From SIG653 sp045578045 (GTDB lineage Bacteria > Bacillota > Clostridia > Oscillospirales > CAG-382), in the NCBI GenBank assembly GCA_045578045.1, contig JAZNJM010000074.1, positions 1 through 15,609 on the forward strand: a DNA stretch of 15,609 nt, read 5' to 3'. Numbering within the stretch: position 1 is the first letter of the stretch; every line of letters begins with the position of its first letter. The notes beneath the pieces were generated by a model. It was not told the DNA's origin, did not search any database, and was given only the letters and a program-made list of their open reading frames with translations. Positions 15,369 to 15,609 of the stretch are shown in pieces. A program made the translations under genes and the position numbers.

Positions 15369-15385
15369 AAAGTAAATTGTACTTT
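15369..15385. repeat. Small palindrome after the SEC-C gene
   Basis: AAAGTA (15369-15374) and TACTTT (15380-15385) are separated by 5 nt. There is no T-run after the stem, so it is not a convincing terminator; it could be an operator for the reading frame to the right. Confidence 0.3.
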
Positions 15386-15398
15386 AGAAAAAATGTAG

Positions 15399-15609
15399 AA
15401 TTCAACCCAAAAAATAAGTAGAATAATTAAAAAAGCTGTGAAGGACAAAAGAATCTCCTGCATTCGCTTTGGTAACAGAGAATATATATCAATGCAAAGC
15501 TTTGAAGAACCTTATTGCAGCCGTATATTCAGCCCTACGCCTTCCCGTTCCTCACGAGCTGAAATCGTCCGCAATGACGTGATGGAGCAAATATCAAGAG
15601 CAATATCAA
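15399..15609 (+). CDS. Partial reading frame of unknown function, runs off the right end
   Basis: An open frame continues to the window edge. From 15399 it reads NSTQKISRIIKKAVKD, then RISCIRFGNREYISMQ and SPTPSRSSRAEIVRNDVME, which looks like ordinary coding sequence and has a higher GC content than the island. No family is recognised. The start is problematic: the in-frame ATG at 15393 is followed at once by TAG (15396-15398), and the only conventional alternative is GTG at 15438, with no clear Shine-Dalgarno. It may be a gene with a damaged start, a gene starting at GTG, or chance; a short minus-strand frame over part of the same stretch is a weaker alternative. It may mark the return to host backbone. 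Confidence 0.4.

Noticed and set aside
15146..15463. Minus-strand hydrophobic frame over the SEC-C gene end
   Set aside because: Antisense to a well-supported gene with a SEC-C motif; hydrophobicity comes from reading AT-rich lysine codons in reverse.

Overview
The window looks like a piece of an anaerobic, low-GC bacterial chromosome, most likely Bacillota. This is inferred from the AT-rich sequence, purine-rich Shine-Dalgarno sites, a DUF4080-type radical-SAM protein at the left edge and an IS1634-family element. No rRNA or other taxonomic marker is present, so the assignment is tentative. Sequence at the two edges (about 1-572 and 15438-15609) is visibly richer in G and C than the long AT-rich middle, as expected if an acquired defence island sits in a host backbone.

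Layout. 1-572 is the 3' end of a B12-binding/radical-SAM protein gene (DUF4080 C-terminus). 573-668 holds two hairpins and no gene. 669-2779 is an apparently intact IS1634-family insertion sequence: one minus-strand transposase, 16-bp terminal inverted repeats, its own promoter and a terminator. 2780-3051 holds repeated CGTTTT-type motifs and a good extended -10 promoter. From 3052 to 15346 all genes run on the plus strand: a SNF2-type helicase with a degenerate phospholipase-D-like N-terminus, a four-helix-bundle S23/IVP protein, a DUF4391 protein, a RhuM-family protein, a type III DNA methyltransferase (Mod), a second S23/IVP protein, the type III restriction subunit (Res, helicase plus PD-(D/E)xK nuclease) and a SEC-C protein. 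A probable truncated reading frame of unknown function runs off the right end.

How the genes work together. Mod and Res form a type III restriction-modification pair: Mod recognises and methylates DNA and Res translocates on and cuts unmodified DNA. The SNF2 helicase and DUF4391 protein lie upstream in the same orientation and probably make this an extended, helicase-assisted type III-like defence system. That is inference from synteny and close spacing.

The most unusual feature is a set of tandem 7-bp repeat tracts in almost every junction of the operon. Each S23 gene has tracts in opposite orientation on its two sides, with a different heptamer for each gene. The rhuM gene is bracketed by direct tracts of a third heptamer (GCATAAT/TCATAAT). 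A gene-less palindromic pair of tracts lies in frame inside mod. These tracts supply the helicase stop codon, the DUF4391 C-terminus and stop codon, the Shine-Dalgarno of the second S23 gene and that gene's C-terminal extension. The pattern suggests that S23 and rhuM are cargo of small heptamer-bounded modules inserted into a defence operon without breaking it.
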